The notes: a model not told the origin generated them from the letters alone. 64,000 bases of DNA from Actinobacteria bacterium 69-20 (GCA_001897425.1 MKSW01000013.1:62001-126000); one strand, 5' to 3'. Counted from the stretch's first letter, positions 8,915 to 18,054 are shown. Translations and numbers: made by a program.

Positions 8915-9769
8915 TCAGTACTTGTAGAAGCCCCGGCCCGACTTGCGGCCCAGCATCCCGGATTCCACCATCCGGCGCAGCAGCGGCGGCGGCGCGTACG
9001 TCGGCTCCGCGTACTCCGCATATAGCGACTCGGCCACCGCCAGCGTCGTGTCCAGTCCGACGAGGTCGGTGAGCGTCAGCGGCCCCATCGGGTGCGCGCA
9101 CCCGAGCACCATGCCGGTGTCGATGTCCTCGGCCGACGCATGCCCGGCCTCGAACACGCGGATCGCCGAGAGCAGGTACGGGATCAGCAGCGCATTGACC
9201 ACGAATCCCGCACGGTCCTTCGCGCGGATCACCGTCTTGCCGAGGGTCTCGGTCGCGAACGTCGTCACGGCCGTGACGGTCGACTCGGCGGTGAGCTGCG
9301 ACGGGATCACCTCGACCAGCTTCTGGACGGTCGCCGGGTTGAAGAAATGCATGCCGACGACCCGATCCGGGCGCGCGGTGGCGCCCGCGAGCCGGGCGAT
9401 CGGAATCGACGACGTGTTCGAGGCCAGAATCGCGTCCGGGTCGACTATCACGCGATCAAGCTGCGTGAACAGTGCGAGCTTCACTGGCTCGTTCTCGGTG
9501 GCCGCCTCGATCACCCATTGCCGGTCCACCAGCGCATCCAATGCCGGTTCCACCCGCAGACCGGCCAGCGCACGGTCGGCGTCATCGGCCGTCATCTTGC
9601 CGCGCTCGACACCGCGCCGCACGGACTTCTCGATCCGGGCAAGAGCGGCGGCGGCCGCCTCGGGACTCACCTCCGCGACGATCACATCCAGACCGCTCCG
9701 GGCGCACACCTCGGCGATGCCCGAGCCCATCAATCCGCCACCGACCACGCCGATCCTGGTGATCTCCAC
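8915..9769 (-). CDS. fadB2: 3-hydroxybutyryl-CoA dehydrogenase
   Basis: A 284-residue NAD(P)-dependent 3-hydroxyacyl-CoA dehydrogenase, interconverting acetoacetyl-CoA and 3-hydroxybutyryl-CoA. The Rossmann loop GVVGGGLMGSGIAEVCA is at residues 7-23; ASNTSSIPI, the catalytic MHFFNPA, and the C-terminal domain with GFVVNALL and DTGMVLGCAHPMGPL follow. The start is GTG 9769, chosen because GAAGGAG lies 8 bases upstream and the Rossmann fold starts immediately; the frame stays open for another 220 codons upstream without family similarity. The protein ends GRKSGRGFYKY, a typical family terminus. Confidence 0.93.
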   Translation of the reverse strand: MEITRIGVVGGGLMGSGIAEVCARSGLDVIVAEVSPEAAAAALARIEKSVRRGVERGKMTADDADRALAGLRVEPALDALVDRQWVIEAATENEPVKLALFTQLDRVIVDPDAILASNTSSIPIARLAGATARPDRVVGMHFFNPATVQKLVEVIPSQLTAESTVTAVTTFATETLGKTVIRAKDRAGFVVNALLIPYLLSAIRVFEAGHASAEDIDTGMVLGCAHPMGPLTLTDLVGLDTTLAVAESLYAEYAEPTYAPPPLLRRMVESGMLGRKSGRGFYKY

Positions 9770-9891
9770 GCCCGCAGCTCCTTCAACGATCAGTGCACGC
9801 GCCGGGCCGTGAACCGATCCGTCCGTGCGCACGCCGGCCCGCGCCGGTAAGGGCAGGATGCCATACGCCGTGCGAGCCTCCGCGCGCCCCG

Positions 9892-10533
9892 TCATGGCCC
9901 GAAGAGCGCATCCGCCGGGTAACTGATCCGCCCGTCGGGCTCCATCAGCGGCTGCGCGCCCCACTGCCCGATCTTGTGCGGCACCTGCTGGCCCGGCCCG
10001 AGGATGTGCGTCACCTGCCAGCCGCGTGCGACCAGTGCGGTCGCGATCAGACTGCGGTGGCAGCGCCACGGCACCGCCTCGGCACACATGATGGCGCACG
10101 GCAGGTCCGCCAGTGCCGCGAGTTCGTCGAGCCCCGCCGCGAACTTGTCGCCCAGGGCGTAGTCGGCGTAGCTGTGAAAGCTCGGGTGCGACCAGCCCGC
10201 ATTGACCTCCGGATCCACGTGCTGGTTGCGGCGGCGGCCGCCGAGTCGCTCGATCCACCGGTAGTCGATGCCGGCCGCGGGCAGCCACACCGCCATCTCG
10301 CCGGCGCCGAACTGCGGGTTGTGGCGCGAGCCCCGGATCGTGCGCACGTCGACCAGGCGGGCAATGCCGAACTCGCGCAGCAGCGCGACTGTTTCGTCGG
10401 CCGTCCGCGTCGAATGCCCCAGCGTCCACAACCGCCCCGCGCCGGTACCGCCCGCCTCGTCGGTGCCGCTCACGCCCGCATCCTCCGCGCCGTCCGTGTC
10501 GATTGCTCCGCTCGTATCGCCCGTGCCGCCCAT
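9892..10533 (-). CDS. DUF488 domain protein
   Basis: A 213-residue protein of the DUF488 family, small cytoplasmic proteins of unknown function. Seen: LWTLGHSTRTADETVALLREFGI at about 35-57, LVDVRTIRGSRHNPQFG, HPSFHSYADY and the conserved Cys segment CAIMCAEAVPWRCHRSLIATAL, which suggests a metal- or nucleotide-binding pocket. The first 33 residues are low-complexity Gly/Asp/Thr, so the true start could be internal. The gene lies between the dehydrogenase and a divergent small membrane protein. A TATGAC at 10566-10571 on the minus strand is a possible -10. Confidence 0.85.
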   Translation of the reverse strand: MGGTGDTSGAIDTDGAEDAGVSGTDEAGGTGAGRLWTLGHSTRTADETVALLREFGIARLVDVRTIRGSRHNPQFGAGEMAVWLPAAGIDYRWIERLGGRRRNQHVDPEVNAGWSHPSFHSYADYALGDKFAAGLDELAALADLPCAIMCAEAVPWRCHRSLIATALVARGWQVTHILGPGQQVPHKIGQWGAQPLMEPDGRISYPADALFGP

Positions 10534-10684
10534 ATCGTCGAGATTAGGCCCTGGTCACGACATCTCGTCATATTCGCCGACCCAACCAGCTACGCGGCCG
10601 GCCTGCTTTGCGGGTTGCTCCGGAGCCCGTACAGTAGGGGAACCCTGCTGCCAACGGGCCCGCGATCCGGTGAGGAGTGCAACC

Positions 10685-10924
10685 ATGGAAACGCCGACAG
10701 CGGCCGCCACCATCACGAAGAAGAGCGGCATCAAGCTCGCCATCGGCACGTTCGTGGGATGCATGGTCGCGCTGTTCGCCGCCGCCGCCATCGTCAGCGC
10801 GCAGGTCGAAGGCGAGAACGCCACCTATCTCTGGGCCATGGTGCTGCTGGGCGCGGTGGTGATCGCCGCGTTGCTGGCTGCGGTCTTCGTGCCGCATTGG
10901 AAGGAATTCCGCGAGCATCGGTGA
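10685..10924 (+). CDS. Small two-helix membrane protein, unknown
   Basis: A 79-residue protein with two transmembrane helices (about 18-38 and 48-68) joined by a short loop (QVEGENATY), a Lys-rich N-terminus (ITKKSGIK) and a charged C-terminus (HWKEFREHR). Family not recognised. GTGAGGAG lies just upstream of the ATG. TTGCGG (10608) and TACAGT (10630) with a 16-bp spacer are a possible promoter. It is well separated from the genes on each side. Confidence 0.7.
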   Translation: METPTAAATITKKSGIKLAIGTFVGCMVALFAAAAIVSAQVEGENATYLWAMVLLGAVVIAALLAAVFVPHWKEFREHR

Positions 10925-11070
10925 TTCGCCGGCGCGCGGCCCAGGAAGCCGCTGCGTCCTTCGACGGGACTTCGCCGCCGTCACGTGGCGCGGACCACAC
11001 GATCACCGAAACCCGCCCGGGCGTAGCGTCGATGGTGTTGTCATCTCGTTCTCCTTCAGGAGGCGGCGTT

Positions 11071-11547
11071 ATGCCCGTCATGGAAGCCATGCACCAGCGT
11101 CTGTCGATCAACGATGTCGATCCGGATGCCTATAAAGCCGTGCTCGGCCTCGAGAAGTACGTCCACGCAGGCGGTTTGGACGATGGCCTGCTCGCACTGG
11201 TCAAGTCCCGCGCCTCGCAGATCAACCACTGCGCATGGTGCCTGGACATGCACCTGGCCGAAGCGCGGACGGCGGGCATCGAGCAACGCAAGCTCGACGT
11301 GCTGGCGGCATGGCGGGAGGCGGGCGACATGTTCTCGCCACAGGAGCGCGCCGCGCTCGCGTTCGCCGAGCAGGTAACCCTGATCAGCGTCGACGGCGTG
11401 AGCGATGCCGTATGGAGCGATGTGCGCGAGGCCTTCGACGAGAAGCAGACGGTGACGCTGCTCATGGCGATCGCCGCGATCAACGTGTGGAATCGCATGA
11501 ACGTGACCGTCCGCACGAGCCTGCCGAGCACGCCCGGGGGTTGGTGA
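11071..11547 (+). CDS. Carboxymuconolactone decarboxylase / AhpD-like peroxidase-fold protein
   Basis: A 158-residue AhpD-fold protein. The core NHCAWCLDMHLAEAR carries the redox CxxC and downstream His of alkylhydroperoxidase-type members, so a thiol peroxidase or reductant role is likely. The next helices (SPQERAALAFAEQVTLI and EKQTVTLLMAIAAINVWNRMNV) match the family. ATG 11071 follows AGGAGG at 11058-11063. A GGGACTT sequence at 10968 upstream is reminiscent of half a DosR site but has no partner half. Confidence 0.9.
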   Translation: MPVMEAMHQRLSINDVDPDAYKAVLGLEKYVHAGGLDDGLLALVKSRASQINHCAWCLDMHLAEARTAGIEQRKLDVLAAWREAGDMFSPQERAALAFAEQVTLISVDGVSDAVWSDVREAFDEKQTVTLLMAIAAINVWNRMNVTVRTSLPSTPGGW

Positions 11548-11645
11548 CCGTCGCGTACCGCCGTACCGTTTCGGTGTGAAACCGCCGAGTATGACGGTGT
11601 TCTCGGGTTTCGCCCCGTTCGCGGATGCCGATGCGTTGTCGGGCG

Positions 11646-11981
11646 CTACTCGCCGACCAGGTTCAGGCCGACGACGCCGATGACGATGACGCCGATGAAG
11701 ACGAACTTCCAGAGGTTCGCCGACTCTCCGAGGAATACGGCACCGATGATCGCGATCGCCGCCGTGCCGACGCCCGACCAGACCGCATAGGCGATGCCGA
11801 CTTGCATCCCGGCGCGCAGGGCAAGTGCGAGGCCGACCATGCTGGCGATGTAGCCGACGGCGACGATTCCGACGTTGAGCACGTTCGGGTGGCTACTTGC
11901 CGCCTTGAGCACCGAGGTGCCGACGAGTTCGCAGGCGATGGCCACCCACAGCCACATCCACTGCACGACGCCCGGAGACAC
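11646..11981 (-). CDS. Small multidrug resistance (SMR) transporter, EmrE/Mmr type
   Basis: A 111-residue protein with four transmembrane helices. The essential membrane Glu is in ACELVGTSVLKA, and the family signature AYAVWSGVGTAAIAIIG is of the EmrE/Qac type rather than the guanidinium-exporter (Gdx) type. It would work as an antiparallel dimer exchanging cationic drugs for protons. Start is GTG 11981; an internal ATG at 11957 would shorten the first helix. It starts 4 bp past the stop of the aminotransferase gene and is probably co-transcribed with it. Confidence 0.9.
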   Translation of the reverse strand: MSPGVVQWMWLWVAIACELVGTSVLKAASSHPNVLNVGIVAVGYIASMVGLALALRAGMQVGIAYAVWSGVGTAAIAIIGAVFLGESANLWKFVFIGVIVIGVVGLNLVGE

Positions 11982-11985
11982 CGAC

Positions 11986-13242
11986 TCAGATTACTGGCCG
12001 GTCGCTTTCGGGCCCCGCGGCGGGCTGGGCCGACCGATCGATGAGGTCGTCGATCGCTGCGCGCAGCCGGCTCACTCCAGCGGCGAATTCCTCCGGCTCC
12101 GGCAGGAGGGAGAGTGCGAGCGTGTGCCCATCCGCTAGGTCGTAGAACCAGCCCGGGTGCACGGCGAGATGCGCGCTGCGTAGCAGGTGCACCGCGAGGT
12201 CGTCGACCGGCAGGTGCTGCGGCACGTCGACCAGGACCGTCCACCCGCCGTCGCAGCGTCGCACCCGGTACGGCCCCGCGGCGAGCGCCGCCCGGAGGTG
12301 CGCGAGGTTGCCCTGCAGGCGCCGCCGGGTTGTCGCCACCGACTCGTCGGCGAGGGCGAGCAGGTCCGGCAGCGCGGCGGCGATCGGCCCGCTCACCGGC
12401 AGGAACGCGTCCGCGATCCGGTCGAGGGCGTCCCGGAGCGGCGCGAGATCGGTTGCGGGACCGGACAACCGGATCCAAGCGACCTTCAGTTGCGGCGCAC
12501 AGAGAAGTTTCGACCCACCACCCAGAGCGAACGTCGGCACACGCTGCTCGCCGGAGATCGTGCCGGGTTCGCCGTCCAGGGCGAACGGCTCGAAGACCTC
12601 ATCCGCGATGAGCGCGACGCCATGGCGCGCACACGCGTCGACCACGGCACCAGCGCCCGCGCCGAGATAAGAGCCGGTCGGATTGCCGGGATTGACGACC
12701 ACCACCGCACGGACCTGCGGGTCGGCCACGGCTCGTTGGAGCGATTCCGAGTCGAGGATCCAACCGTCCGGATGGACGTAGTCCAGCCGATAGTCCGTCG
12801 TGCGCACGCCCGCGAGCCGCGCGAGCGGCTCGGTGAGCGGGTAGCCGGGCCGGGGCACGGCGATCGCCTGCCCCGGATCCGCGAGGAGGGTGAACAGCCA
12901 GGAATACGCCTCCGACGTGGACGACGTGAGCCAGTAGTCGGCCGGATCGCCGCCGAAGCGCGCCGCGAGCGCCTCGCGGGCCGGTCGCGGACCACGCGGA
13001 TGCGGCTCGTAGCGAGCGGCGTCAGGAACGTGCCGGGCGATCACGTCGAGGATGTCGGGGTGCAGGAGACCGTGTCGCGTCGGGTTGGAGTCGGACAGGT
13101 CGGTAATCCGAACGCCGGCGGCGACGAGCGCGGCTCGGGCCTGCGCGATCGAGTTCAGGCCGGGGCCCACCGCAGCCCGCTCGGCCAATCGCACGACCCC
13201 ATCGTAGGAGGGCTCGGCGGCCGGTCCGGCCGCGGCCTGCAT
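11986..13242 (-). CDS. Pyridoxal-phosphate-dependent aminotransferase, class I/II
   Basis: A 418-residue fold-type I aminotransferase. Seen: SDSNPTRHGLL near the N-terminus, ARYEPHPRGPRPAREALAARF, the aromatic stacking region LTSSTSEAYSWLF, VNPGNPTGS, ADEVFEPF with the cofactor Asp, and the Schiff-base Lys in GGGSKLLCAPQLK. The pattern SNPT...YEP.P.G resembles putative amino acid aminotransferases of actinobacteria. Substrate unknown. It precedes the SMR transporter gene in the same operon, although no functional link is obvious. Confidence 0.88.
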   Translation of the reverse strand: MQAAAGPAAEPSYDGVVRLAERAAVGPGLNSIAQARAALVAAGVRITDLSDSNPTRHGLLHPDILDVIARHVPDAARYEPHPRGPRPAREALAARFGGDPADYWLTSSTSEAYSWLFTLLADPGQAIAVPRPGYPLTEPLARLAGVRTTDYRLDYVHPDGWILDSESLQRAVADPQVRAVVVVNPGNPTGSYLGAGAGAVVDACARHGVALIADEVFEPFALDGEPGTISGEQRVPTFALGGGSKLLCAPQLKVAWIRLSGPATDLAPLRDALDRIADAFLPVSGPIAAALPDLLALADESVATTRRRLQGNLAHLRAALAAGPYRVRRCDGGWTVLVDVPQHLPVDDLAVHLLRSAHLAVHPGWFYDLADGHTLALSLLPEPEEFAAGVSRLRAAIDDLIDRSAQPAAGPESDRPVI

Positions 13243-13309
13243 CGGGCCCGCCGGTGTGCACCGCAGGGAGGTGCGCGCCGCAGATCCCGAACCGCCCGAG
13301 GCCAGACGG

Positions 13310-13960
13310 TCAGCCGTTGACTGACTCCCCTGGCTCCGTCGCGCCGGGATCGATATCGAGGCGTCGCTCGATCGCGGCGAGCCGGGAATCGATAGCGGCG
13401 AGCCGGTCCTCGATAGCGCTCAGGCGTGACTCGATCCCGTGGACCACGGCGGATGCCGCTCGCTCGCCCCGATGCGGGCGATTCGGCCGGTCCGGTTCGG
13501 CCGGCATATTCTCGAGGAGCCGGTCACGGGTCGTGTCCAGGGTGATCCCCAGCGAGGCGAGCGTTTGTGCCGCAGAACCCTCGCCCTCGCGAATCAGCGC
13601 CAGCAGGATGTGGCCGGTGCCGATGTAGTTGTGGCCGAGCGCCAGCGATTCGCGCAGCGACAGCTCCAGAACCTTCTTCGCCCGCGGAGTGAACGGAATG
13701 TGACCGCTCACCGCTTGTTCCCGACGCCCGAACCCGCGCCGGGCGGGCCGATCCGTCTGAGTCGCCGATTCGATTCCCTGTCGGATCGCCTCCGGCGAGA
13801 CCCCCAGCGACTCCAGCACTTTCGTCACCGTTCCGTCGCGATCGCGCAGCACACCGAGCAGTAGATGCTCCGTGCCGATGTAGTTGTCACCGCGCTCACG
13901 TGCCGACTCCTGCGCCAGGACGATCGTTTGGCGTGCCGCGTCGGTGAACCTCTCGAACAT
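13310..13960 (-). CDS. clpC2: ClpC2-like protein: Clp N-domain without ATPase
   Basis: A 216-residue protein composed of the double Clp-N repeat (MFERFTDAARQTIVLAQESA...NYIGTEHLLLGVLR and RAKKVLELSLRESLALGHNYIGTGHILLALIREGEG) and no AAA+ modules. M. tuberculosis ClpC2 has this layout and is reported to act as a decoy or regulator for ClpC1-binding compounds and substrates. The C-terminus is a short coiled coil with three 7-residue repeats of [R/D]LAAI[D/E] (about 180-205), suggesting oligomerisation. ATG 13960 follows CGGTAGGGCG. It stands alone. Confidence 0.88.
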   Translation of the reverse strand: MFERFTDAARQTIVLAQESARERGDNYIGTEHLLLGVLRDRDGTVTKVLESLGVSPEAIRQGIESATQTDRPARRGFGRREQAVSGHIPFTPRAKKVLELSLRESLALGHNYIGTGHILLALIREGEGSAAQTLASLGITLDTTRDRLLENMPAEPDRPNRPHRGERAASAVVHGIESRLSAIEDRLAAIDSRLAAIERRLDIDPGATEPGESVNG

Positions 13961-14274
13961 CGCCCTACCCGCCTTCCGGTCGCGGGGCCGCGGGGGCGGC
14001 GCCTGCCGGTGAGCCCGCGCCGCCGGCGCAGAACCTCCCGCCCGATGGACCGAGTATGGCACCGGCAGGTCCGGGCCGCTCCGGTCGCGCTTCGGTCGGG
14101 CGCCGTATACGTGCGCGTGATCACGCTGCCCGGCGGCACGTGGGCGGTGATCTCCGGAGGGCATTGCGCCCGACGAGGTGAGTGACTCTCGCGGCGCAGC
14201 TACACCTCGCTCGGCATTTGGCGATCCTCGGCGCGGCGGTTATGCCGGTAGATTCCGCCCGCGGCGGAGCCCGT
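13961..14274. other. Intergenic region, no gene seen
   Basis: 314 bp upstream of the clpC2-like gene and downstream of the leftward anchored-protein gene. Open frames here are proline/arginine-rich shadows. GGTGATCTCCGG near 14150 is a weak inverted motif. I see no RNA or repeat. Confidence 0.5.
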
Positions 14275-15699
14275 TCACGGGAGGACCGCGAGCGGCACGA
14301 AGCCGTTGCCGATCCCGGGCATGGTCGCGACCTCGTAGGGGCCGCGCATCTGCCCGTCGTAGGCGAGGACCCGACTGCCTTCTGACGTGGGCACGCCGAC
14401 GAAGAGCCACACCCCGTCCGGCGAGAACACGGCGCTCGCCTGCGGCCACAGCATCTCGATGCCGTAGGCCGGCGACAGCCGCCCCGTCGCGACATCGCCC
14501 ACCGCCAGCGTGAAATACACGCTGTCCGCCGGGGGCGGTCCGCTCGCCACGAGCATGACGATACGGTTCGCGTCCGGCGACACGGCTATCCACTGCGACA
14601 TGGACCCGCCCGGAACGTTGAAACCCTCGTCGATGACGCGATCCGTGCCGGAAACGATGTCGTAGCGGTGGATCTCGCATCGGCCGGAACACACCGGCTG
14701 CCAGATCACCGACGAGCCCGAGACGAGGAATTGACCGGCCGGCATGCCGAGCTGGTCGACGATGCCGCCCTTGGTAAGGCTGTAGACCTGCACGATCGAG
14801 CCCGGCTGTTCACTCGCCTGCGACCTGGGCGCGAAGGTCCCGACGATCAGGTCCTTGAAACCAGCCACCGGCCAGAAGCCCGGCGGCAGGGTCACGCTCT
14901 TCCCGGTGCCGTCGGCCGGAATGAGCTGCACCGACGGCGAGTCCGCGCCCACCGACCGATCAGCGAGCGTGCTGACCCAGGTGCCGGTGCCGCCTGCCAC
15001 CAGACCAAGGAGGTGGGCTGTGGCGGGGACCTTGACGGTGTGCGTGACGGTGCCGAAACCGTCTGCGTCCGGCAGGATCTCGATGGTGCTCGTATCGGCG
15101 GCCGATGGGCACGGCGCCGCGAGAGCCAGCACACCGCGCCCGCCGGGGAGCACCTGCTGGATGTAGTGGTCGGCCGAGGTCGCCTCCTGCAGCACCGGCC
15201 GGACGCTGGAGCCGGGGACCGTGATGACGGACGCCCGCGGCCCGGCGACCAGTCGCAGATTCGGCCCGCCCGTCAGCGGTGTCGCGCCGGTGATGTTGGC
15301 CAGCGGGACCGCGCCAGTGGGGCAATCGGTGTCGATCGTCCAGAATCCCGGCGCGGTCGACGTCGCCGTCGGGTCGGAGGGTCTGGCGATAGTTCCGAGT
15401 TCCGCTGTAACACCCTGACTTTCGCTCTCCGGCAGCGTCGTCGACGGCGTGACGACCGACGATGATGTCCGAAGTGCCGTCTGAAGTGTCGGCGGCGTCG
15501 ACAGCGCCGTACCGTCGGACGAGTCGCCCGGACGGTCGAGGTGCGTGCCCACGGCGATGCCGAGCGCGAAGATCAGCGCGCCGCCGATGAGGAGAGCCGC
15601 CCACCGCCGCGGCCCGGGCCGGGGCGCTCGCGGCGGACGGGGCTCGTCCGGTACGCCGTCATCCCCGATGATGACGATCTCGGGCGGCTCCGATCCCAT
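14275..15699 (-). CDS. Membrane-anchored extracytoplasmic protein with propeller-like C-terminus
   Basis: A 474-residue protein: acidic and proline/arginine-rich cytoplasmic N-terminus (1-31), one transmembrane helix (about 33-52, WAALLIGGALIFALGIAVGT), a Ser/Thr-rich linker, then an exported domain with recurring strand pairs and segments such as WIAVSPDANRIVMLV and SAVFSPDGVWLFVGV, which look like WD40/TolB-type beta-propeller blades. Paired cysteines (DTDCPTG...APCPSA; PVCSGRCEIH) would form disulfides outside. Function unknown. The final blade reads VATMPGIGNGFVPLAVLP. Confidence 0.7.
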   Translation of the reverse strand: MGSEPPEIVIIGDDGVPDEPRPPRAPRPGPRRWAALLIGGALIFALGIAVGTHLDRPGDSSDGTALSTPPTLQTALRTSSSVVTPSTTLPESESQGVTAELGTIARPSDPTATSTAPGFWTIDTDCPTGAVPLANITGATPLTGGPNLRLVAGPRASVITVPGSSVRPVLQEATSADHYIQQVLPGGRGVLALAAPCPSAADTSTIEILPDADGFGTVTHTVKVPATAHLLGLVAGGTGTWVSTLADRSVGADSPSVQLIPADGTGKSVTLPPGFWPVAGFKDLIVGTFAPRSQASEQPGSIVQVYSLTKGGIVDQLGMPAGQFLVSGSSVIWQPVCSGRCEIHRYDIVSGTDRVIDEGFNVPGGSMSQWIAVSPDANRIVMLVASGPPPADSVYFTLAVGDVATGRLSPAYGIEMLWPQASAVFSPDGVWLFVGVPTSEGSRVLAYDGQMRGPYEVATMPGIGNGFVPLAVLP

Positions 15700-15822
15700 C
15701 CACCGGCCCTACCGACAGACACCGGGATGCGCCCGACGGCTTCGGCTCGGTCACGAGTTCCGTTGCTGCGGAAGCGGTATGGGGACGAAATCGTCATATT
15801 CGGCGGTTCGGAACGCGACTGT

Positions 15823-16560
15823 TCATTTCCAGCGGGTGAGGATCTCCTCGCGGCGGAAGGTGGCGCGGGTGACGCCGAACAGGGCCGCATCGATCACGGC
15901 GAGCACGATGCACAGGACGGCGACGCCGGTGCCGTCGAGGCTGAACATGCGCAGCTCGGCCAGCAGGTAGAGCGCGGCGAACGGCAGCACGATCAGGCCG
16001 GCGAGTTGCTGGGCGGCGCGGATGTCGGTGACACGGGCGGAGACGAGCACCGAGTACTGGACGGAGAGGATCGCGGCCAACGGCAGCACCAGCAGCACGG
16101 TGACCAGGCTTTGACCGGTCGGGAAGTACGCGTAGCCGAGTTGGTGGTGCGTGAGGAGGTCGGCCCAGACCATGAACACGGCCGCGCCGATCCAGAGGGC
16201 GGCGAGCGGCGGGAGGGTGGCCGCGGCGGCCTTGCCGAGCAGGATCTCGGTGTCGGTGGCGGGGGTGGCCAGCAGCGGTTCCAGGCTCCGTTCGACCTTC
16301 TCGCCGACGAGGCTGTAGGAGGCGATGACGGTGGGCAGGATGGCCGCGCCGATGACGAAGATGACGACGAAGGCGCCGAGCAGGGTGGTGACCACGTTCG
16401 CCGGGATGCCGCCGGAGCGGTGTTCGGCTCGGAACACGATGAGCGGCAGGCCGATGGCGATCAGCAGCGGGAACGCGATCAGCGGGACGAGAACCGTTCT
16501 CCGGTGGCCGATCTGGCGCAGGTCCTTGCCGGCGATGGTGGCGATGACAGTGGTGTTCAT
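15823..16560 (-). CDS. ABC-2 type permease (NatB-like)
   Basis: A 245-residue integral membrane subunit with six predicted helices. The EKVERSLEPLLATPATDTEILLGK segment between helices 2 and 3 is the conserved ABC-2 signature seen in NatB and CcmB-like exporters. The GTP-like CXX motifs are absent, so a pure permease. Its start overlaps the stop of the ATPase gene by 4 bp, so the two form one transporter. Substrate unknown; NatAB homologues export sodium or peptides. Confidence 0.88.
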   Translation of the reverse strand: MNTTVIATIAGKDLRQIGHRRTVLVPLIAFPLLIAIGLPLIVFRAEHRSGGIPANVVTTLLGAFVVIFVIGAAILPTVIASYSLVGEKVERSLEPLLATPATDTEILLGKAAAATLPPLAALWIGAAVFMVWADLLTHHQLGYAYFPTGQSLVTVLLVLPLAAILSVQYSVLVSARVTDIRAAQQLAGLIVLPFAALYLLAELRMFSLDGTGVAVLCIVLAVIDAALFGVTRATFRREEILTRWK

Positions 16561-17663
16561 GGCTTCCCTCCGGTCGGCGCTGCTCCTTGGTTCGGCACTG
16601 CGCCTCCGGCCGGCACCGCGAATCCGGCCGGCACTGCCGCGTCGTGCGACACGTGTTGGTCGGCGATCAGCCGCAGGTACGTCTCCTCCAGCGAGGCCTC
16701 GCCCGGGCTGACGCGTTGGATGCGCCCGCCGGCCGCGACGATCGCGGCGACCAGGGCGGGGGTCTCGCGGCGCATATCTGCCAGCCGGACGGTCAGTGTG
16801 GCGACGGTCGCGTCCGGCGCTGTGATCGGAGCGGTGATCGGCGCCGCGGCTAGGGTGCCCGCAGCGGCGAGGACGTCCGCCGTCACCGCGTCGAGTTCGA
16901 TGGTGACACCAGGAGTTTCGGCCGAGGCGCGCAGTTCGGCAGGCGCCCCGGTGGCAATCAGCCGGGTGTTCAGGATGGCGATCCGGTCGCAGAGCCGCTC
17001 GGCTTCGTCGAGCTGATGCGTGTTGATGACGATCGTGTGCCCCGCCTGCCGCAGCTCGCCGAGGATGCGGCGGACATCGGCGGCGGCCTCGGGGTCGAGG
17101 TTCGCCGTCGGTTCGTCCAAGAACAACACCGGCGGCTGGTGGATCAGGGCACGTGCCAGCGCCAGGCGCTGCCGCATGCCCTTGGAGAAGGTTCCGGCCG
17201 TGTTATCGCGGCGATCCCACAGTCCGAGCCGGCGCAGCAGCTCTTCGATCCGGTCGGCCCGGTCCGGTTTCGGCACACCGTAGAGGCGGGCGAAGAACTC
17301 CATCGTCGCGACCGCACTGAGGTCGGGGTACAGGCCGGGCTCCTCCGGAAGGAGCCCGATCTGAGAGCGCAACCGCTGCGCGGAACCCTCGTCGCCGACC
17401 TCGATGCCGGCGACACGCGCCCGTCCCGCGGTGATGTCGATCAGGCCGGCGAGCATCCGGATCGTCGTCGTCTTGCCGGCCCCGTTCGGGCCGAGAACGC
17501 CCAGCACCTCGCCGCGGCCCACCGTGAGATTGAGTCCGTCGACGGCGAGTCGGGGGCCGAATCGGCGGGTGAGCCCCTCCGCGACGATCACCGCGCCGTC
17601 GTCGGCGTTCCGCGCGCCCGGGCTCGGACGGGTGGCGGCCCCGCCGCTGTCGATCTGGACCAT
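16557..17663 (-). CDS. ABC transporter ATPase (NatA-like)
   Basis: A 368-residue ATP-binding subunit. Walker A GPNGAGKTTT at about 58-67, Q-loop QIGLLPEEPG, signature FSKGMRQRLALARAL, Walker B PVLFLDEPTANLDPEA and H-loop INTHQLDEAE are all intact. Beyond residue 240 is the usual regulatory extension, then an unusual repetitive tail of Ala/Pro/Gly (VPAGFAVPAGGAVP) of about 30 residues. First gene of a two-gene operon with the permease. The N-terminal 25 residues are variable. Confidence 0.93.
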   Translation of the reverse strand: MVQIDSGGAATRPSPGARNADDGAVIVAEGLTRRFGPRLAVDGLNLTVGRGEVLGVLGPNGAGKTTTIRMLAGLIDITAGRARVAGIEVGDEGSAQRLRSQIGLLPEEPGLYPDLSAVATMEFFARLYGVPKPDRADRIEELLRRLGLWDRRDNTAGTFSKGMRQRLALARALIHQPPVLFLDEPTANLDPEAAADVRRILGELRQAGHTIVINTHQLDEAERLCDRIAILNTRLIATGAPAELRASAETPGVTIELDAVTADVLAAAGTLAAAPITAPITAPDATVATLTVRLADMRRETPALVAAIVAAGGRIQRVSPGEASLEETYLRLIADQHVSHDAAVPAGFAVPAGGAVPNQGAAPTGGKP

Positions 17664-17867
17664 GCTGTGCAGCTTTCAGGCCGGTCCGCCCGGACCCGAT
17701 GCCGGTCCACGCGGACGATCCCACGGCACGCCCTCCCGACGGGCAGGGCCGACCCTGCAGTCGATCATGCGCCGACGTGGCGATCGGCCGCAACGACCCA
17801 GTGATCAGGCCCGGTCTTCAGGCCCTGTCACCGGGTCCCGATCGCCGGTTTCCGGTCATAAACCCTT

Positions 17868-17888
17868 GGTGACCAAGCGTTGGTCACC
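17868..17888. promoter_or_regulatory. Perfect inverted repeat upstream of pstS
   Basis: Nine-bp arms GGTGACCAA and TTGGTCACC separated by GCG. The left arm with its flank (TTGGT-G-ACCAA) is itself a palindrome. Located 167-187 bp before the pstS start; a binding site for a dimeric regulator is likely but the protein is unknown. Confidence 0.6.
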
Positions 17889-17903
17889 GAGCCGCCGTGC
17901 AGT

Positions 17904-17925
17904 GTTCATCTGGCATTCACCTCGG
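17904..17925 (+). promoter_or_regulatory. Pho-box-like direct repeat
   Basis: Two adjacent 11-bp units, GTTCATCTGGC and ATTCACCTCGG, with core [G/A]TTCA[T/C]C. This matches the direct-repeat PHO box (GTTCACC cores at 11-bp spacing) bound by PhoP/RegX3-type regulators in actinobacteria. It lies 130-151 bp before the pstS start, and regX3 is encoded in the same cluster. Confidence 0.6.
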
Positions 17926-18054
17926 CGCCGTACTCCGGCTACCTCTGCTTCCTAGCGTCTCCGGTGGGTCGCGAAAACGCGGCGGCCCCACCCGACGCGG
18001 CGGACATCGACCGACGAACCGCGGGACGCGGGTGACATCCAGAGAGGAACGCGA

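Larger units (their letters stand above)
17664..18054. other. 391-bp divergent promoter region between the ABC exporter and pstS
   Basis: Carries the inverted repeat at 17868-17888 and the Pho-box-like direct repeat at 17904-17925, both on the pstS side. AGAGGAAC precedes the pstS GTG. No gene is apparent. Confidence 0.6.
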
